A DNA stretch of 64,000 bases from Flavobacterium sp. N3904 (GTDB taxonomy: Bacteria > Bacteroidota > Bacteroidia > Flavobacteriales > Flavobacteriaceae). Below the pieces are notes generated by a model. It worked only from the letters and a program-made list of their open reading frames with translations, did no database searches and was not told the origin of the DNA. Location: assembly GCF_025947305.1 (NCBI RefSeq), contig NZ_CP110009.1:496001-560000 (forward strand). The letters are read 5' to 3'. The number at the start of each line of letters is the position of its first letter. Positions within the stretch are counted from its first letter, which is position 1. Shown piece after piece: positions 35,458-45,900 of this stretch. The translations under genes and the position numbers were made by a program.

Positions 35458-35847
35458 ATGAGAATTTTAAGCCCTCTAAAAAAGATATTATTTTTTTTAA
35501 TCTTATTTATTTTAACAAGTCATTTATCCGCTCAAACCCAAAATTTAACCGTAACTCAAGATGCTAAATTTGAGCAATTACTTAATGAGAAAAGGAAATT
35601 GAACCCAAATTTGACCTACAACGACCGTTATAGAATACAAATTTTCAATGGCATAAGCGAAACTGCAAAGAAGACTTTTTCAGAATTCAAACAAGAGTAC
35701 AATACTGTAGATGGCACTATAGTTTTTAACACACCAAACTATAAAGTTTGGGTTGGAAATTTTAGAACCCGAATGGAAGCTGAGCACTATCTAGTTGAAA
35801 TTAAAAACAACTATAAAAATGTTTTTCTTATCAAACCAAGCAAATAA
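35458..35847 (+). CDS. Exported SPOR-domain protein
   Basis: 129 residues. The N-terminus is a signal peptide (LKKILFFLILFILTSHLSAQ). The C-terminal part, about 57-126, has the SPOR pattern: YRIQIFNG, a central helix, then VWVGNFRTRMEAEHYLVEIK and NVFLIKP. SPOR domains bind peptidoglycan lacking stem peptides, often at the division site. The protein is therefore probably periplasmic or lipoprotein-associated in the envelope. It is divergent from the respiratory operon and converges on mtnN with a 21-nt gap. No other domain is visible, and the precise function is unknown. Confidence 0.8.
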   Translation: MRILSPLKKILFFLILFILTSHLSAQTQNLTVTQDAKFEQLLNEKRKLNPNLTYNDRYRIQIFNGISETAKKTFSEFKQEYNTVDGTIVFNTPNYKVWVGNFRTRMEAEHYLVEIKNNYKNVFLIKPSK

Positions 35848-35868
35848 TAATCAGAAGAGAAACGTCTT

Positions 35869-36627
35869 TTATTTGATCAATTTTCTTATAATTTCAATTC
35901 CATATTTCAATGCTACTTCAACAATAAATTCCTTAAAATCAACTGGAGACGTCTCATTTGCTGCGTCCGAAATTGTGCGAATAACCACAAAAGGAATGTC
36001 ATATTCAAAACATACCTGAGCAACTGCAGCACCCTCCATTTCAACACACAAAACATCTGGAAGCAAATTTAGCAGCAAATTTTTATCCGAAGTATTCGAA
36101 AAAAATTTATCTCCACTGGCTACTTGTCCAACAAATACTCTAGGATTTGAAATCAAAAACTTTTCTTGATTTTGAATAGAAATTACATCCAGAAATTGTC
36201 CGCTTGTTTCTAATTCTTTGATACTCGAATAGGCATCCTTATAGATTTTGCTAGGTGGGTATAAAAACGTTTTGCTTAACAAAGGAATTTCAAATTGCCT
36301 CATTATCGGTCTCGCATCCATATCATGCTGAACGAGACTATTGGCAATCACAATATCGCCAATATTTAGTTCTTGACTAATAGCTCCTGCAACACCAATA
36401 AAATAGAGTTGAGTAATATTAAACTCAACAATTAAATGAGTAACTGTTGTTGCAGAGGCAACTTTACCCCATCGTGAAAAAACAACTACAACCTCAATTT
36501 CATTAATTGTTCCAATATAATAAGTTCGCATCCCTTTTACAATCTCTTGCTTATTTTCAAGCAGTAAAACAATACCATTAATTTCTTCTGGCATCGCACC
36601 AAGTATGCCTATTCTTTTAATTTTCAT
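35869..36627 (-). CDS. mtnN: 5'-methylthioadenosine/S-adenosylhomocysteine nucleosidase
   Basis: 252 residues from the ATG at 36627, which gives the conserved opening IGILGAMPEEI; a longer frame from 36654 adds an unlikely extension. The enzyme cleaves the glycosidic bond of MTA and SAH to adenine plus the thio-sugar, recycling by-products of methylation and polyamine synthesis. Family motifs are FIGVAGAIS, the substrate-binding VEMEGAAVAQVC and the catalytic Asp in RTISDAAN. Its length is slightly above the roughly 230 residues of the enterobacterial enzyme. It is monocistronic as far as visible, with an intrinsic terminator of infB upstream. Confidence 0.93.
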   Translation of the reverse strand: MKIKRIGILGAMPEEINGIVLLLENKQEIVKGMRTYYIGTINEIEVVVVFSRWGKVASATTVTHLIVEFNITQLYFIGVAGAISQELNIGDIVIANSLVQHDMDARPIMRQFEIPLLSKTFLYPPSKIYKDAYSSIKELETSGQFLDVISIQNQEKFLISNPRVFVGQVASGDKFFSNTSDKNLLLNLLPDVLCVEMEGAAVAQVCFEYDIPFVVIRTISDAANETSPVDFKEFIVEVALKYGIEIIRKLIK

Positions 36628-36715
36628 ATATTTCTTTTTATAACCCATTAGCAAAACGCTTCAATTGGAAGCTAACAATCATTTTACAAAATGAACTTTA
36701 GGATTTAACCATAAA

Positions 36716-36740
36716 AAAATCCCAACGAATTGGGATTTTA
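36716..36740. terminator. Intrinsic terminator after infB
   Basis: AAAATCCCAA, CGAA loop, TTGGGATTTT: a 10-bp stem ending 21 nt downstream of the infB stop on the minus strand, with A/T runs on both sides. Confidence 0.85.
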
Positions 36741-36760
36741 AGTATAAATATATCGAAATT

Positions 36761-39661
36761 TTATTTCAATTTCTTTTTGATTGCAACTTCATGGTAAGCT
36801 TCAATAACATCCCTTTCTTCGATATCATTATAACCTTTTATTTGAATACCACAATCGTATCCTTTGGCTACTTCTTTTACATCGTCTTTGAAACGTTTCA
36901 ACGCAAGAAGCTCTCCTGTAAATACTACCACACCATCTCTAATGATTCTGATTTTGGCGTTTTTGGCAATCTTACCATCCATAACCATACATCCTGCGAT
37001 TGAACCCACTTTAGAAATTTTGAAAATCTCCCTGATTTCAGCAGTTCCAAGAACTTCTTCTTTCATCTCAGGAGCCAACATTCCTTCCATTGCGTCTTTC
37101 AAGTCATCAATAGCAGCATAGATAATAGAATAGTAACGGATGTCAATTTCTTCTTTATCTGCCAATTGTCTAGCATTTCCGGCCGGACGAACATTAAATC
37201 CGATAATGATTGCATCTGAAGCAGAAGCCAACATAACATCAGTTTCTGTAATTGCCCCAACTCCTTTATGTATAATGTTAATTTGAATTTCTTCAGTAGA
37301 TAATTTAGAGAACGAATCAGACAATGCTTCAACAGAACCATCCACGTCACCTTTAAGGATAATGTTCAATTCTTTAAATTGACCCAATGCAATTCTACGT
37401 CCAATTTCGTCTAATGTAATATGTCGTTGCGTACGTACTGATTGTTCACGCATCAATTGAGAACGTTTTGCAGCAATTTGTTTTGCTTCTTTTTCGTCTT
37501 CAAAAATATTGAATTTATCACCCGCAGTAGCAGCACCATCAAGACCTAAAACTGATACTGGAGTCGAAGGACCTGCAACAGTAACAATATTACCTCTTTC
37601 ATCATGCATGGCTTTTATCTTACCATGATGTTTTCCAGCCAACATATAATCTCCAATTCTAAGGGTACCGTGTTGAACTAATATAGTAGAAACATATCCT
37701 TTTCCTTTGTCCAAGAAAGCTTCTACAACTGTACCTTGTGCCGCTTTATTTGGATTTGATTTTAGATCTAATAATTCAGCTTCCAATAATACTTTCTCCA
37801 ATAATTCTTTTACACCTGTACCAACTTTTGCAGAGATATCATGAGATTGAATTTTTCCACCCCAATCTTCTACCAATAAGTTCATACCTGCTAATCTTTC
37901 TTTTACTTTTTCTGGATTGGCATTTGGTTTATCAATTTTATTGATAGCAAATATAATAGGAACTCCTGCAGCTTGTGCGTGAGATATAGCCTCTTTGGTT
38001 TGTGGCATGATATCATCATCAGCCGCAATTACGATAATAGCGATATCGGTTACTTGAGCTCCACGTGCACGCATTGCAGTAAATGCTTCGTGACCCGGTG
38101 TATCCAAAAATGCAATTTTTTGACCATTATCTAAAGTTACTCCGTAGGCACCAATATGCTGTGTAATTCCTCCAGATTCACCAGCGATAACATTTTCTTT
38201 ACGAATATAATCCAATAAAGAGGTTTTACCGTGATCGACGTGACCCATGACAGTAACTATAGGCGCTCTAAAAACTAAATCTTCTTCTTTATCTTCTACA
38301 ACCTGAATTGCTTCTTCAATGTCTACAGTAATAAACTCAACTTCATAACCGAATTCATCAGCTACAATAGTTAATGTTTCAGCATCCAAACGTTGGTTCA
38401 TGGTAACCATGATTCCAAGTGACATACAGGTTCCAATCACTTTAGTAATTGGCACATCCATCATGATTGCGATTTCACCTACAGTAACAAATTCAGTAAC
38501 TTTAATCGTTTTACTTCCTTCGTCTAAAGCTCTTTGTTCATCATCTGATTTTTGACGGTGTGTATCTCTTTTGTCTCTTCTGTATTTTGCTGCTTTAGAC
38601 TTACCTCCTTTGCCTTGAAGTTTCTCCAAAGTTTCGCGGATTTGGTTTTTAACTTCCTCCTCAGTTGGCTCCACTTTTGCAACAATAGCAGGTCTGTTTC
38701 CTTTTACAAATCCAGGTCTTGCACTTCTATTGGCATTAAAACCACCACCTCCAGTATTCGGGGTGATTTTATTAGGATTTGGCGCTCCAGGAACTCCAGG
38801 AGTAGCAGGTGGTCTAGGCGCACCTGGTTTTGGAGCAATTCTTTTGCGTTTATTTTTGTTGGCATTATTAGCTCCTGCAGCACCGGGTGCACCGGGTTTA
38901 TTTGGAGTAATTTTCGGCTCTTCTTTTTTCTTTTTGGGCTTGTTGAATTGAGACAAATCAATCACTTGACCTGTTAATGTTGCACCGGAAAGTTTTTGAT
39001 ATTGAGTAGTAATTGATTCTTCCCCTGGATTTTCATCAGCAACCGATTCCGCTTTTTTCTCTGTTACAACTTCTGGTTTATCAGCTTTTTTAACTTCTTT
39101 TATTCCTGGAATATGCTTAACCTCTTTTGCCTCTGAAACTGGGTTTTCAACAGAAGGTTCTTTCTTGGAAGGTTTCTCTGCCGAAACTTCTTTTTGAACA
39201 ACTTCTTTTTGAACAGGCTTTTCTGGTTGAATGACGTCTTTGGGAGCAACCTCTTTTTCGGCGATAATTGGAGTTGGAGCTGCCGCAGGTTTTTTAGGAT
39301 TAAGATCAATTTTACCTACTTGAACAGGTCCTGACAAAACAGCTCTAGCTTTGATAACTTCTTGTTGTTTTAGACGCTCTTCATCTTGCTTGCGTTTGTC
39401 TTCAACTTCTTTTTCTCGTTCAACGCGCAATGCTTCTTTTTCTTTCCTTTTCTCTTCACCTACTTCTTTGGAAGCTTCTTTATTCCCCTTGTCGCCTGCA
39501 AACTGACTTTGTAGGATATTAAATTCCTGATCAGAAATTTTTGCGTTTGGATTTGCTTCAATAGCAATTCCCTTATCTTTTAGATAATCCACAGCTCTTT
39601 CTAACGAAATATTTAATTCCCTTAAAACCTTGTTTATTCTAATTATTCTCTCTTCAGACAT
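36761..39661 (-). CDS. infB: Translation initiation factor IF-2
   Basis: 966 residues, the long form. IF-2 is the GTPase that brings fMet-tRNA to the 30S subunit and promotes subunit joining. The N-terminal IF2_N-like module (about 1-55) is followed by a long Lys/Glu- and Pro/Ala/Gly-rich linker (about 60-350). The G domain carries [14 protein letters not shown] (G1), [16 protein letters not shown] (G3) and NKIDKPNA (G4). Domains II-IV follow, with [13 protein letters not shown] and [15 protein letters not shown]. It is the last gene of rimP-nusA-infB, 102 nt after nusA. Confidence 0.98.
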   Translation of the reverse strand: MSEERIIRINKVLRELNISLERAVDYLKDKGIAIEANPNAKISDQEFNILQSQFAGDKGNKEASKEVGEEKRKEKEALRVEREKEVEDKRKQDEERLKQQEVIKARAVLSGPVQVGKIDLNPKKPAAAPTPIIAEKEVAPKDVIQPEKPVQKEVVQKEVSAEKPSKKEPSVENPVSEAKEVKHIPGIKEVKKADKPEVVTEKKAESVADENPGEESITTQYQKLSGATLTGQVIDLSQFNKPKKKKEEPKITPNKPGAPGAAGANNANKNKRKRIAPKPGAPRPPATPGVPGAPNPNKITPNTGGGGFNANRSARPGFVKGNRPAIVAKVEPTEEEVKNQIRETLEKLQGKGGKSKAAKYRRDKRDTHRQKSDDEQRALDEGSKTIKVTEFVTVGEIAIMMDVPITKVIGTCMSLGIMVTMNQRLDAETLTIVADEFGYEVEFITVDIEEAIQVVEDKEEDLVFRAPIVTVMGHVDHGKTSLLDYIRKENVIAGESGGITQHIGAYGVTLDNGQKIAFLDTPGHEAFTAMRARGAQVTDIAIIVIAADDDIMPQTKEAISHAQAAGVPIIFAINKIDKPNANPEKVKERLAGMNLLVEDWGGKIQSHDISAKVGTGVKELLEKVLLEAELLDLKSNPNKAAQGTVVEAFLDKGKGYVSTILVQHGTLRIGDYMLAGKHHGKIKAMHDERGNIVTVAGPSTPVSVLGLDGAATAGDKFNIFEDEKEAKQIAAKRSQLMREQSVRTQRHITLDEIGRRIALGQFKELNIILKGDVDGSVEALSDSFSKLSTEEIQINIIHKGVGAITETDVMLASASDAIIIGFNVRPAGNARQLADKEEIDIRYYSIIYAAIDDLKDAMEGMLAPEMKEEVLGTAEIREIFKISKVGSIAGCMVMDGKIAKNAKIRIIRDGVVVFTGELLALKRFKDDVKEVAKGYDCGIQIKGYNDIEERDVIEAYHEVAIKKKLK

Positions 39662-39763
39662 AAAACCTTTTTATTATTACCTTATTCGTTGTTCTATTTT
39701 TATATCTTTTATTAAAAGAAACACAAAATAGAAATTTATTTTACGTGAAGAATCAGTAGTTGA

Positions 39764-41017
39764 TTAACTATCAAATTCTTCCTTCAATATTCTCATTACA
39801 TCTAGAATTGTTTCCTCTTCCAGGTCGGTTCTTCTAACTAAATCCTCTACATCCTGTTTCAAAATACTTTTTGCAGTATCCAAACCAATTTTTGCAAATT
39901 CTTCAATTACCCATTCTTCGATCTCATCTGAAAATTCAGTTAATTCAACATCATCATCATCAGATGTAGAGCCAGCAACATCACCTTCACGGATTACGTC
40001 TAATTCATAACCTGTCAATTGACCTGCCAATCTAATATTATGCCCACCCCTACCAATTGCTTTAGAAACTTCTTCCAATTTCAAAAACACTTCGGCTCTT
40101 TTGGTCTCTTCATTAATTTTGATAGAAGAAACTTTTGCCGGGCTCAATGCTCTTGTAATGTACAATTGCACATTACTTGTATAATTTATTACATCAATAT
40201 TTTCATTTCCTAATTCACGAACAATTCCATGAATACGTGATCCTTTCATACCCACACAGGCACCTACCGGATCAATTCTATCATCATAAGAATCTACAGC
40301 TACTTTTGCTTTTTCACCTGGAATTCTCACTACATTTTTAACCATAATCAAACCGTCAAAAACTTCCGGAATTTCTTGTTCAAATAATTTCTCTAGGAAC
40401 TTATCTGAAGTTCTTGACATTATAATTTGAGGTTTATTCCCTTTTAATTCAACACTTTCAATTATTCCTCTAACATTATCTCCTTTACGGAAAAAATCAG
40501 AAGGGATTTGTTTTTCTTTTGGCAAAATGATTTCGTTCCCTTCATCATCAACCAAAATAACAACTCTTGGACGTACATGATGTACTTCTGCAGTATATAT
40601 GTCACCAATAATATCTTTAAATTGTTTGTAAAGATTAGTGTTATCGTGTTCGTGTATTTTTGAAATTAAATTTTGTCTTAAAGCCAATATCGCTCTTCTA
40701 CCCAAATCTATCAATTTAACTTCTTCAGAAACCTCTTCACCAATTTCAAAATCGGCTTCAATTTTTCTGGCTTCAGTTAATGTAATTTCCTCATTTTCAA
40801 AATCCAAATCCTCGTCAGCAACGATTACTCTTCTTCTCCAAATCTCCATATCTCCTTTGTCAGGATTTATGATGATATCAAAATTATCATCTGAACCGTA
40901 TTTTTTCTTCAATGCATTTCTAAATACATCTTCCAAAATTGCCATAAGCGTTACACGATCAATAAGTTTATCATCTTTAAACTCTGAAAATGAATCGATT
41001 AATGCTAAATTTTCCAT
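39764..41017 (-). CDS. nusA: Transcription termination/antitermination factor NusA
   Basis: 417 residues. NusA binds RNA polymerase and nascent RNA and modulates pausing, termination and antitermination. Visible parts are the N-terminal RNAP-binding domain (about 1-130), an S1-like segment (about 135-200) and two KH modules, the first with GACVGMKGSRIHGIV and the second with VSKAIGRGGHNIRLA. The protein stops soon after a short acidic tail (EFSDEIEEWVIEEF) and one helical segment, so it lacks the two C-terminal acidic repeats of the enterobacterial protein, as usual outside Proteobacteria. It is located between rimP (13-nt gap) and infB. Confidence 0.97.
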   Translation of the reverse strand: MENLALIDSFSEFKDDKLIDRVTLMAILEDVFRNALKKKYGSDDNFDIIINPDKGDMEIWRRRVIVADEDLDFENEEITLTEARKIEADFEIGEEVSEEVKLIDLGRRAILALRQNLISKIHEHDNTNLYKQFKDIIGDIYTAEVHHVRPRVVILVDDEGNEIILPKEKQIPSDFFRKGDNVRGIIESVELKGNKPQIIMSRTSDKFLEKLFEQEIPEVFDGLIMVKNVVRIPGEKAKVAVDSYDDRIDPVGACVGMKGSRIHGIVRELGNENIDVINYTSNVQLYITRALSPAKVSSIKINEETKRAEVFLKLEEVSKAIGRGGHNIRLAGQLTGYELDVIREGDVAGSTSDDDDVELTEFSDEIEEWVIEEFAKIGLDTAKSILKQDVEDLVRRTDLEEETILDVMRILKEEFDS

Positions 41018-41030
41018 GCGAATTCTTTAA

Positions 41031-41495
41031 TTAAAATGTTACTGTAACAATTGCTTCTTTAATATCTGAGTATGGGATTTGAAGTTCTTTTTGAACCGTC
41101 TCTTTTCCTTTACCTATTTTTTTTGGTTCTCTGGCCTTCCACGACAAAATTATAAAAAGATCATTAGCTTCAACTAATTCTGCTTCAATATTTTCTGTTG
41201 CGGTTTTAACAATTAATGTTCTTCCAATGTTTTTTTTGTATTGTCTGATTAATTTTAATGGTGAACCTACACCTACAGAAGCCACTTCTAACGAAAAATC
41301 CTGCTCTTCTCTGTCTAAATTATTTTCTATAGCTCTGCTAATATCAATGCAGTCCTGTAAAACCACACCATTATCACCATCAATACCAACAATAACTTTG
41401 AAAGAGTCTGTAATGGTAAGATCTATTAAAAAAACCGTTGGCTTTTCTTTAAGAGCTTCATCTAATACTGTATTTACTTTTTCTCTGAATGTCAT
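41031..41495 (-). CDS. rimP: Ribosome maturation factor RimP
   Basis: 154 residues, the normal size. RimP assists maturation of the 30S subunit. The N-terminal alpha/beta domain has [24 protein letters not shown] and [15 protein letters not shown]; the latter corresponds to the conserved EVSSPGLDRPL-type motif. The C-terminal SH3-like part ends [15 protein letters not shown]. It is the first gene of the rimP-nusA-infB operon, a widely conserved arrangement. A strong hairpin with a T-run lies 13 nt before its ATG. Confidence 0.95.
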   Translation of the reverse strand: MTFREKVNTVLDEALKEKPTVFLIDLTITDSFKVIVGIDGDNGVVLQDCIDISRAIENNLDREEQDFSLEVASVGVGSPLKLIRQYKKNIGRTLIVKTATENIEAELVEANDLFIILSWKAREPKKIGKGKETVQKELQIPYSDIKEAIVTVTF

Positions 41496-41502
41496 ATCTT
41501 TA

Positions 41503-41529
41503 TAAAAAGAGGGGACATTTGTCCCCTCA
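41503..41529 (-). promoter_or_regulatory. Terminator-like hairpin in the rimP-nusA-infB leader (candidate attenuator)
   Basis: On the minus strand GAGGGGAC (41521-41528), loop AAAT, GTCCCCTC (41509-41516), then TTTTTAT, directly before rimP. No gene lies upstream on this strand up to the promoter at 41557-41583. It therefore cannot be an ordinary 3' terminator of a neighbour. Confidence 0.6.
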
Positions 41530-41556
41530 TTATTTAAGTTTTAATAAATAACGGTG

Positions 41557-41583
41557 CAAATATAGTGTTTTTTTATAAATCAA
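41557..41583 (-). promoter_or_regulatory. Promoter of rimP-nusA-infB
   Basis: Minus strand TTG (41581-41583), 16 nt, TATATTTG (41557-41564). The -7 box is a perfect match. The spacing is at the short end for Bacteroidota promoters. Confidence 0.55.
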
Positions 41584-41589
41584 AAAAAA

Positions 41590-41620
41590 TTGATTACTAT
41601 TAAAAAAATTTATATCTTTA
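41590..41620 (+). promoter_or_regulatory. Candidate promoter of the universal stress protein gene
   Basis: TTG (41590-41592), 20 nt, TATCTTTA (41613-41620), one mismatch from TAnnTTTG. It is divergent from and almost adjoining the rimP promoter. Confidence 0.4.
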
Positions 41621-41670
41621 AACTATCAATAAAAAACCAGTTTTTTCTGGAATAATCAACCCAATCTACC

Positions 41671-42495
41671 ATGAAAAGAATTTTAATTCCTACCGATTTT
41701 TCAAAATATGCTAATCAAGCTATAGAAGTTGGTGCACAAATTGCAAAAAAAAATAATTGTGAAATCGTATTAATTAACATGCTGGAACTACCTACTCACA
41801 TGAACGATGCTGTGAGCGGCGAAACAAGTATTCCAGAAATTATGCTTTTTAAAAGAAAAGCAGAAGAAATGCTAAAAAGCATTAAAGACAGAGATTATCT
41901 ACAAGGAATTACAATTACCGAAGTAGTTCGACTAGATAGTGCTTATGAAGGTATAAGTAATTATTCAAACAACAACGACATTGACTTAATCATAATGGGG
42001 TCACATGGCACGTCTGGAATTGAAGAAATTTTAATTGGTTCTAATACAGAAAAAGTAGTTAGACTAAGCAAAATTCCTGTTTTAGTCATCAAAAAAGAAG
42101 TGAAGGATTTTGATGTAAGAACCATACTTTTTGCTTCTGATTTTTCGGAAGAAATAAAAAAACCATTCCAGAAATTTCTTGCGGTCACTAAATTTTTTGA
42201 CGCCAAATTAAACTTAGTCATGATTTGTACTCCAAATAGCTTTAAAAGCACATTGGTTGCAGAGAAAATCATGAAAGATTTTGTAGCAGAATTCGAAATG
42301 CCAGAACATACCTTAAACATATACAATGATACCAACATAGAAAAGGGCATCAGTAATTATTCAAACAGAATCGATGCAGATTTAATTGGTATTTGTACAC
42401 ATGGCAGGACAGCCTTGACACATTTCTTTAACGGCAGTGTGACAGAAGATTTGGTAAATCACATTTCAAGACCCGTGATTACATTTAAAATTTAA
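41671..42495 (+). CDS. Universal stress protein, tandem two-domain
   Basis: 274 residues made of two UspA-type domains (about 1-144 and 150-274). The first begins MKRILIPTDFSKYANQAIEV and carries a full G-2x-G-9x-G-S nucleotide-binding pattern in GSHGTSGIEEILIGS. The second starts TILFASDFSEEIK and has a related CTHGRTALTHFFNGS, in which the first Gly is replaced by Cys, so only the first domain looks clearly ATP-binding. Such proteins are cytoplasmic and usually induced under stress or growth arrest. It is monocistronic, with a terminator 20-55 nt after the stop. The physiological trigger is not visible. Confidence 0.92.
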   Translation: MKRILIPTDFSKYANQAIEVGAQIAKKNNCEIVLINMLELPTHMNDAVSGETSIPEIMLFKRKAEEMLKSIKDRDYLQGITITEVVRLDSAYEGISNYSNNNDIDLIIMGSHGTSGIEEILIGSNTEKVVRLSKIPVLVIKKEVKDFDVRTILFASDFSEEIKKPFQKFLAVTKFFDAKLNLVMICTPNSFKSTLVAEKIMKDFVAEFEMPEHTLNIYNDTNIEKGISNYSNRIDADLIGICTHGRTALTHFFNGSVTEDLVNHISRPVITFKI

Positions 42496-42515
42496 TTCCG
42501 GTTTTTTATAAAAAC

Positions 42516-42551
42516 AAAAAAGCTTCTCAAAATTTATTGAGAAGCTTTTTT
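42516..42551 (+). terminator. Terminator of the universal stress protein gene
   Basis: AAAGCTTCTCAA, six-base loop, TTGAGAAGCTTTTTT. The stem lies at 42518-42530 and 42537-42550. Confidence 0.85.
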
Positions 42552-42598
42552 ACATTAAACTCATTTCATAATGGAGATTATGAAAAACAAGCATAAAA

Positions 42599-42624
42599 AA
42601 AACCTCTCAATTTTGAGAGGTTTT
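42599..42624 (-). terminator. Terminator of tRNA-Gln
   Basis: AAAACCTCTCAA / TTGAGAGGTTTT inverted repeat directly downstream (minus strand) of the tRNA 3' end, with T-rich flank on the minus strand. Confidence 0.85.
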
Positions 42625-42627
42625 CTG

Positions 42628-42698
42628 TTGGTCTACAAGGACTCGAACCTTGAAAGACTGCACCAAAAACAGTTGTGTTACCATTACACCATAGACCA
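42628..42698 (-). tRNA. tRNA-Gln, anticodon UUG
   Basis: A 71-nt cloverleaf on the minus strand. The acceptor stem TGGTCTA / TAGACCA is fully paired. The anticodon stem ACTGT / GCAGT encloses loop TTTTGGT with anticodon TTG. The T arm CAAGG-TTCGAGT-CCTTG is fully paired. The discriminator is A, and CCA is not encoded. It reads CAA/CAG glutamine codons, and its wobble U is expected to be modified. It is followed by its own terminator. Confidence 0.95.
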
Positions 42699-42959
42699 GC
42701 ATATTTGCTAACATTCCTGCTAAGCGAGTGCAAATTTAAAACAAATTCCAAGCTGTGCAAACTTTTTTTGCCTTTTTATTCAAAAAAAATGAAACCATTT
42801 TGAATTTAAAAATTAAAATCTGATTAAAATACTGAAACACAAAGCATTTGACAAAACAATTATTTTCAATAAAATTATAAAAATGCAACTGAACTTTATA
42901 AAAAAAAACATTTTCTTTGTATCGCTTTATTAAACAACAAAAAAACAGAAGACTAGTAT

Positions 42960-45900
42960 ATGGCATCATTCAATTTTAACAAATGGAATACGATTACAGG
43001 TTGGTTTGCATTTTCAATCGCATTAATAACTTATACCCTCACAGTAGAACCCACAATGAGTTTTTGGGATTGTGGAGAATACATAGCAACAGCAGCAAAA
43101 CTTGAAGTAGGACACCCTCCTGGAGCGCCATTGTTTCAAATGATTGGGGCTTTTTTCGCCATGTTTGCCATAGATAAAGAACATATTGCCTTAATGGTAA
43201 ATATGACCTCTGTTTTCTCTAGCGCCTTTACTATTTTATTTATGTTTTGGTCATCCACAATGATCCTAAAAAAAGTAGTTTCTCAATACACAGAAATTAA
43301 CAAAGACAATGCTATTGCAATTCTTGGAAGTTCTTTTGTTGGCGCTTTAGCTTATACTTTTTCGGATAGTTTTTGGTTTAATGCCGTTGAAGCCGAAGTG
43401 TATGCCATGGCCACTCTATTAATTTCATTACTTTTATGGTTAGGTTTGCGCTGGGAACAAGAAATGAATACTGCACGAGGAGACAAATGGTTATTATTAA
43501 TCTCCTTGGTAGTTGGATTGTCGTTTGGAGTCCACTTCATGTCTTTACTAACTATACCAGCTATTGGGTTTCTTTATTTCTTTAAAAACTATAAAGTCGT
43601 TACAGTCAAAAATTTCATTATTGCAAATGTTGTCGTGGTATCAGTACTGTTATTTATTTTTAAATTATTACTGCCTCTTACAATGGCTTTCTTTGGAAAG
43701 ACAGAAATTTTTATGGTGAATTCTATGGGATTGCCGTTTAATTCCGGGACTATCTTCGTAGCGCTATTGTTTATTTCTTTCTTTTATTTTGGATTAAAAT
43801 ACACTCACAATAAAGGATATGTGCAATACAACACGATAATTTTATGTGTTTTATTCATACTTATAGGATTCTCTACTTGGTTAATGTTACCCATTCGCGC
43901 CAATGCAAATACGGTTATAAACGAAAACAAGCCATCGGATGCTGCCGAAGTTTTGGCTTATTACAACAGAGAACAATACGGCGTTAACCCTTTGTTTTAC
44001 GGACCTCAATACACAGAAACTTTTGCAGGACTTGATGCGAATAATCCTTATTTGGACAAAGCACCCAACTACGAAAGAGATTACAAAACCGGAAAATATG
44101 TTATTGTAAACAATTACATAAAAGCAGAACAAAATAGTGATGACAATCAAAAAACTATTTTGCCAAGAATGTGGAGCACCGAACATGTTGAAAATTACAT
44201 GACTTTTACAAATCCACCCGCGTTCCGAATGAATCCTGACTATCCTTATGAAGATGATTTAGTAAAATACGGATTAGATCCTAGCCAATTAAGCGAAGAA
44301 GATTACAACAAAGCCATAGCTCAGTTGAAGAATGAAACCGAAAAAACCATTGCCGAGTTCAGACAAGCTTACGCTCAAAAACAAATTGACAACGAAGGTT
44401 ATGTTTCTTTCTTAAAACATTATGGCGATTACTTAATTATAGAAAAGCCAACAACTGCAGACAATTTTAGTTTTATGTTTGAATACCAATTTGGCTATAT
44501 GTACTGGAGGTATTTGATGTGGAATTTTGTTGGAAGGCAAAACGATGAACAAGGAAGATACGATTATCTGGATGGAAATTGGATAAGTGGAATTCCGTTT
44601 ATTGACAGTTTGCATTTAGGCTCTCAGGACAATTTACCATCGGATGTATTGAATAACAAAGGGCGAAATGTTTATTTCTTCTTACCTTTTATTCTTGGAC
44701 TCATCGGAATCATGTATCATGCTTCTAAAGACCGAAAAAGCTTTTATGTATTACTGGCTTTATTCCTTTTCCTAGGAATTGCCTTGAAAATATACTTAAA
44801 CGAAAGACCATTTGAACCTAGAGAAAGAGATTATGCTCTAGTAGGTTCCTTTTATGTCTTTGCTATGTGGATTGGATTTGGAGTTTATGCCTTGTATGAG
44901 AGCGCACAAAAATACCTCACTCCAAAAATAGCAGGACCGATACTTATTGCGGGAAGTTTACTGGCTGCACCTGTACTTATGGCTTTCCAGAACTGGGATG
45001 ACCATGACCGTTCGGGAAAATATACTGCAACTGCAATGGCAAAAGCATATCTCGAATCTTGTGATCCTAATGCCATATTATTTACGATTGGGGACAATGA
45101 CACCTTTCCTCTTTGGTACGCTCAAGAAATTGAAGGAGTACGAACAGATATCAAGATTGTCAATACCAGCTTGTTTATGACAGACTGGTATATCGATCAG
45201 ATGAAAAGAAAAGCATACCAATCTGACGCTTTACCAATATCATTTACACATGACGACTATGTAGGTGACAAACTGGATTATGTAGCTTACATTCCTAAAA
45301 CAGAAAGTCGTTGGGATATAAAAGATTTTATTGCCTTTATAAAAAATCCAAAATCTACTGTTGAAATGCAAAACGGGCAAACCATACATTTCTACCCAAC
45401 TAATAAAATCAGAATACCTGTTGACAAAGCTACCATTATAAAAAACAAAGTCGTTGACCCAAAACTTTATGATTCGATAGTACCGTATATAGACATAGAT
45501 ATTAAAGGAAATGCTATATACAAAAATAGGTTAATGATGTTGGATCTGATTGCCAACAACAACTGGAAAAGACCAGTTTACTTTAGCGGAGGTGCATTTG
45601 ATCCTGAAGATTATCTATGGATGAAAGACTATCTGCAATTAGAAGGTATGGTATATAAATTAGTCCCTATAAAAACACCATTTGCAAAAGATGGCGGACA
45701 AATGGATATGGGTCGAATTGACTCTGAAAACATGTATGGCAAAATCATGAAATGGGATTGGGGCAACAGTGAAAGTACCAAAATCTATCACGACCCAGAA
45801 ACAAGAAGAGAAAGTCTTACTTACAGAATGAATTTAGCTCGTTTGATGGACCAACTTATTGTGGAAGGAAAGATTGACAAAGCAAAAAATATCATTGAAT

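Noticed and set aside
42736..42969. Minus-strand ORF of 77 codons upstream of the DUF2723 gene
   Set aside because: Composition is random (many Phe, Cys, Tyr), no family resemblance, and it overlaps the start of a well-supported gene.
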